Source: Clostridiales bacterium (lineage in GTDB: Bacteria > Bacillota > Clostridia > Lachnospirales > Lachnospiraceae). Taken from it: a stretch of 6,538 nucleotides of DNA. Below, piece after piece: positions 5,444-6,538 of the stretch. The notes under the pieces are model-generated. The model saw nothing but the letters and a program-made list of their open reading frames with translations, searched no databases and was not told the DNA's origin. Each line of letters begins with the position of its first letter. The stretch's first letter is position 1. A program made the translations under genes and the position numbers. The stretch lies in contig JAJBVF010000523.1 of assembly GCA_020859965.1 (NCBI GenBank), positions 1 through 6,538 on the forward strand. The letters are read 5' to 3'.

Positions 5444-6247
5444 TTATGAATAGATATCCGTCCGACGAGCTTTCAGCAGTGGGAGCTGTTCACGGACTTC
5501 CTCCGTTTCACGAAGTTCGATATCACAGTAGAGTATCCCTTCCTGCTCATCCAGCTTAGCCAGAATGTTTCCCCAGGGAGAGACGACCAGAGAGTTTCCA
5601 TATGCATGGTAGCTGCTCTGCATGTCTCTTGCCGGGGAGCAGCCGAGCAGAAATACCTGATTATCGACTGCTCTGGAGCGGAAATTGAGTTCCCAGTGCG
5701 CCGGTCCGGTCGTCAGATTGAACGCCGCGGGTACCAGGATCGCTCTTGCACCCCGAAGAGCAAGCAGGCGAGACAGCTCCGGAAAACGGATGTCAAAGCA
5801 GATCATCAACCCCATTTTTCCGAATTCCGTATCAAATACGGTGATCTGACTGCCGGCGGTCAGCGTCTCACTCTCGCAAAAGTGCTGGCCTCCCCTGATG
5901 TCTATGTCAAATAGATGCATTTTTCGATGCTTCGCGATCTGGACTCCCTGACGGTCAAACACATAAGAAGTATTGAAGATCTGTTCCCCTGCACGCTCCG
6001 GCATGGATCCGGCTACTAGGTAAATGCGGCTTTTTTTCGCGCACTCTGAGAGAATCTGCCAGTTGCTGCCCTTTTCCTGCTGCGCGTAGACCGGAAAATT
6101 TTTTGTTTCATACGGGCAGCAGAACATCTCCGGGAGCATGATCAAATCTGCGCCTGCCTGTGCCGCCTGCGAGATTAAAGCGCATGCGGTCACAAGATTC
6201 TCATCATTTTCTTTTTGCACTTTCATCTGAATCAGTGCAGCTTTCAT
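5444..6247 (-). CDS. Carbon-nitrogen hydrolase, omega-amidase (Nit2-like) type
   Basis: This is a cytoplasmic nitrilase-superfamily amidase of 267 aa, the usual length. The Glu-Lys-Cys catalytic triad is visible as Glu40 in LPEMF, Lys109 in HRKMHLFDIDI and Cys150 in GLMICFDIRFPEL. The HLFDIDI context, the RSRAVDNQVFLLGCSPAR segment and the AYGNSLVVSPWGNILA strand are typical of omega-amidases, which hydrolyse alpha-ketoglutaramate or alpha-ketosuccinamate to the keto acid and ammonia. Substrate assignment inside this superfamily is uncertain, so metabolite repair of another amide is possible. I chose the ATG at 6247 because GGAAGGA lies 6 nt upstream and the protein then begins MKAALIQM as homologs do. 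The frame stays open to 6319, giving a Lys/Arg-rich extension without family support. It follows cobU by 55 bp on the same strand and is convergent to the glycosidase gene. Confidence 0.93.
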   Translation of the reverse strand: MKAALIQMKVQKENDENLVTACALISQAAQAGADLIMLPEMFCCPYETKNFPVYAQQEKGSNWQILSECAKKSRIYLVAGSMPERAGEQIFNTSYVFDRQGVQIAKHRKMHLFDIDIRGGQHFCESETLTAGSQITVFDTEFGKMGLMICFDIRFPELSRLLALRGARAILVPAAFNLTTGPAHWELNFRSRAVDNQVFLLGCSPARDMQSSYHAYGNSLVVSPWGNILAKLDEQEGILYCDIELRETEEVREQLPLLKARRTDIYS

Positions 6248-6253
6248 AATCTG

Positions 6254-6260
6254 TCCTTCC
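6254..6260 (-). promoter_or_regulatory. Ribosome binding site of the amidase gene
   Basis: GGAAGGA on the minus strand lies 6 nt before the ATG at 6247. It decides against the longer open frame that starts at 6319. Confidence 0.7.
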
Positions 6261-6302
6261 ACCTGTTTGGATAAAAACGCCCTGCGTCGTTTATTATGTT
6301 TA

Positions 6303-6538
6303 TTAACAGATCCTGGCAATTACATCAACGGGAATCCCATATACAACTTCCGTCACACGATCCGCCTGCGCGGCAAGTGCCTGATTGACCTTTCCCAGAA
6401 AAGAAAGATAACGCGCGGTATCCATGTCATATGTTATGCCATCCGAAAAAACCTCATTCGTAACCACGATAACATGCTTTGCCCGTCTTTGCAGAGATTT
6501 TATACCGCGCAATATCGCCTCCACGGTGTCTTCCCCTG
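6303..6538 (-). CDS. cobU: Adenosylcobinamide kinase / adenosylcobinamide-phosphate guanylyltransferase, C-terminal 77 residues; N-terminus beyond right edge
   Basis: CobU phosphorylates adenosylcobinamide and then transfers GMP to it, in the nucleotide-loop assembly branch of cobamide (vitamin B12) synthesis. Only the C-terminal part is present. The segment VIVVTNEVFSDG, then a Tyr-rich stretch, then GKVNQALAAQADRVTEVVYGIPV matches the end of CobU, where VTNEV, the N-Q-x-LA-x-x-AD-x-V helix and the final V-x-GI strand are characteristic. The P-loop and the catalytic His lie outside the window. The frame is open to the right edge. The GTG at 6524 is an internal Val codon, not the start. The amidase gene follows on the same strand. 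No cob gene other than this fragment is visible. Confidence 0.85.
   Translation of the reverse strand, partial: GEDTVEAILRGIKSLQRRAKHVIVVTNEVFSDGITYDMDTARYLSFLGKVNQALAAQADRVTEVVYGIPVDVIARIC

Noticed and set aside
6263..6302. Small hairpin (ACGC-AGG-GCGT followed by TTTT) between cobU and the amidase gene
   Set aside because: A 4-bp stem is too weak for an intrinsic terminator. A CATAAT box nearby has only a poorly spaced TTGCCA partner (15 bp), so I did not call a promoter either.

Overview
The window looks like chromosomal DNA from a low-to-mid GC Gram-positive anaerobe, most likely a Clostridia/Lachnospiraceae-type Firmicute. I infer this from the AGGAGG/AAAGGA-type ribosome binding sites, the consensus-like sigma-A promoters and the flavour of the proteins. 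Housekeeping metabolism dominates. I see no mobile element, CRISPR array, tRNA or rRNA.

Layout. From the left edge to about 3.9 kb, four genes lie on the minus strand. In transcription order they are a low-molecular-weight protein tyrosine phosphatase (3396-3893), proA (1706-3265), proC (811-1686) and the first 240 codons of pepT (1-722, running off the left edge). A near-perfect promoter (TTGACA, 17-bp spacer, TATAGT) overlaps the 3' end of the phosphatase gene and should drive proA-proC-pepT. From 4159 to 5325 a single plus-strand gene encodes an Asp-box beta-propeller glycosidase (sialidase superfamily, possibly GH93-like). It has its own promoter and an operator-like dyad, and it is divergent from the phosphatase gene across a 265-bp gap. 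At the right, convergent to it, are a nitrilase-superfamily amidase of the omega-amidase type (5444-6247) and, upstream of that, the C-terminal end of cobU (6303-6538, running off the right edge).

How the genes work together. ProA and ProC are the last two enzymes of proline synthesis from glutamate: gamma-glutamyl phosphate to glutamate semialdehyde/P5C to proline. The first enzyme, ProB, is not in the window. Peptidase T, downstream in the same direction, releases amino acids from tripeptides, so the operon may pair proline synthesis with peptide-derived amino-acid supply (inference). CobU belongs to cobamide lower-ligand assembly, and the amidase behind it is probably a metabolite-repair or nitrogen-salvage enzyme. 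The glycosidase has no signal peptide and would act on imported saccharides in the cytoplasm.

The most unusual feature is that both proline enzymes carry extra low-complexity segments. ProA has about 100 extra residues (acidic, lysine-free, with a three-copy 18-bp repeat), and ProC has about 25-30 extra charged residues. I found nothing that amounts to a new multi-gene system.
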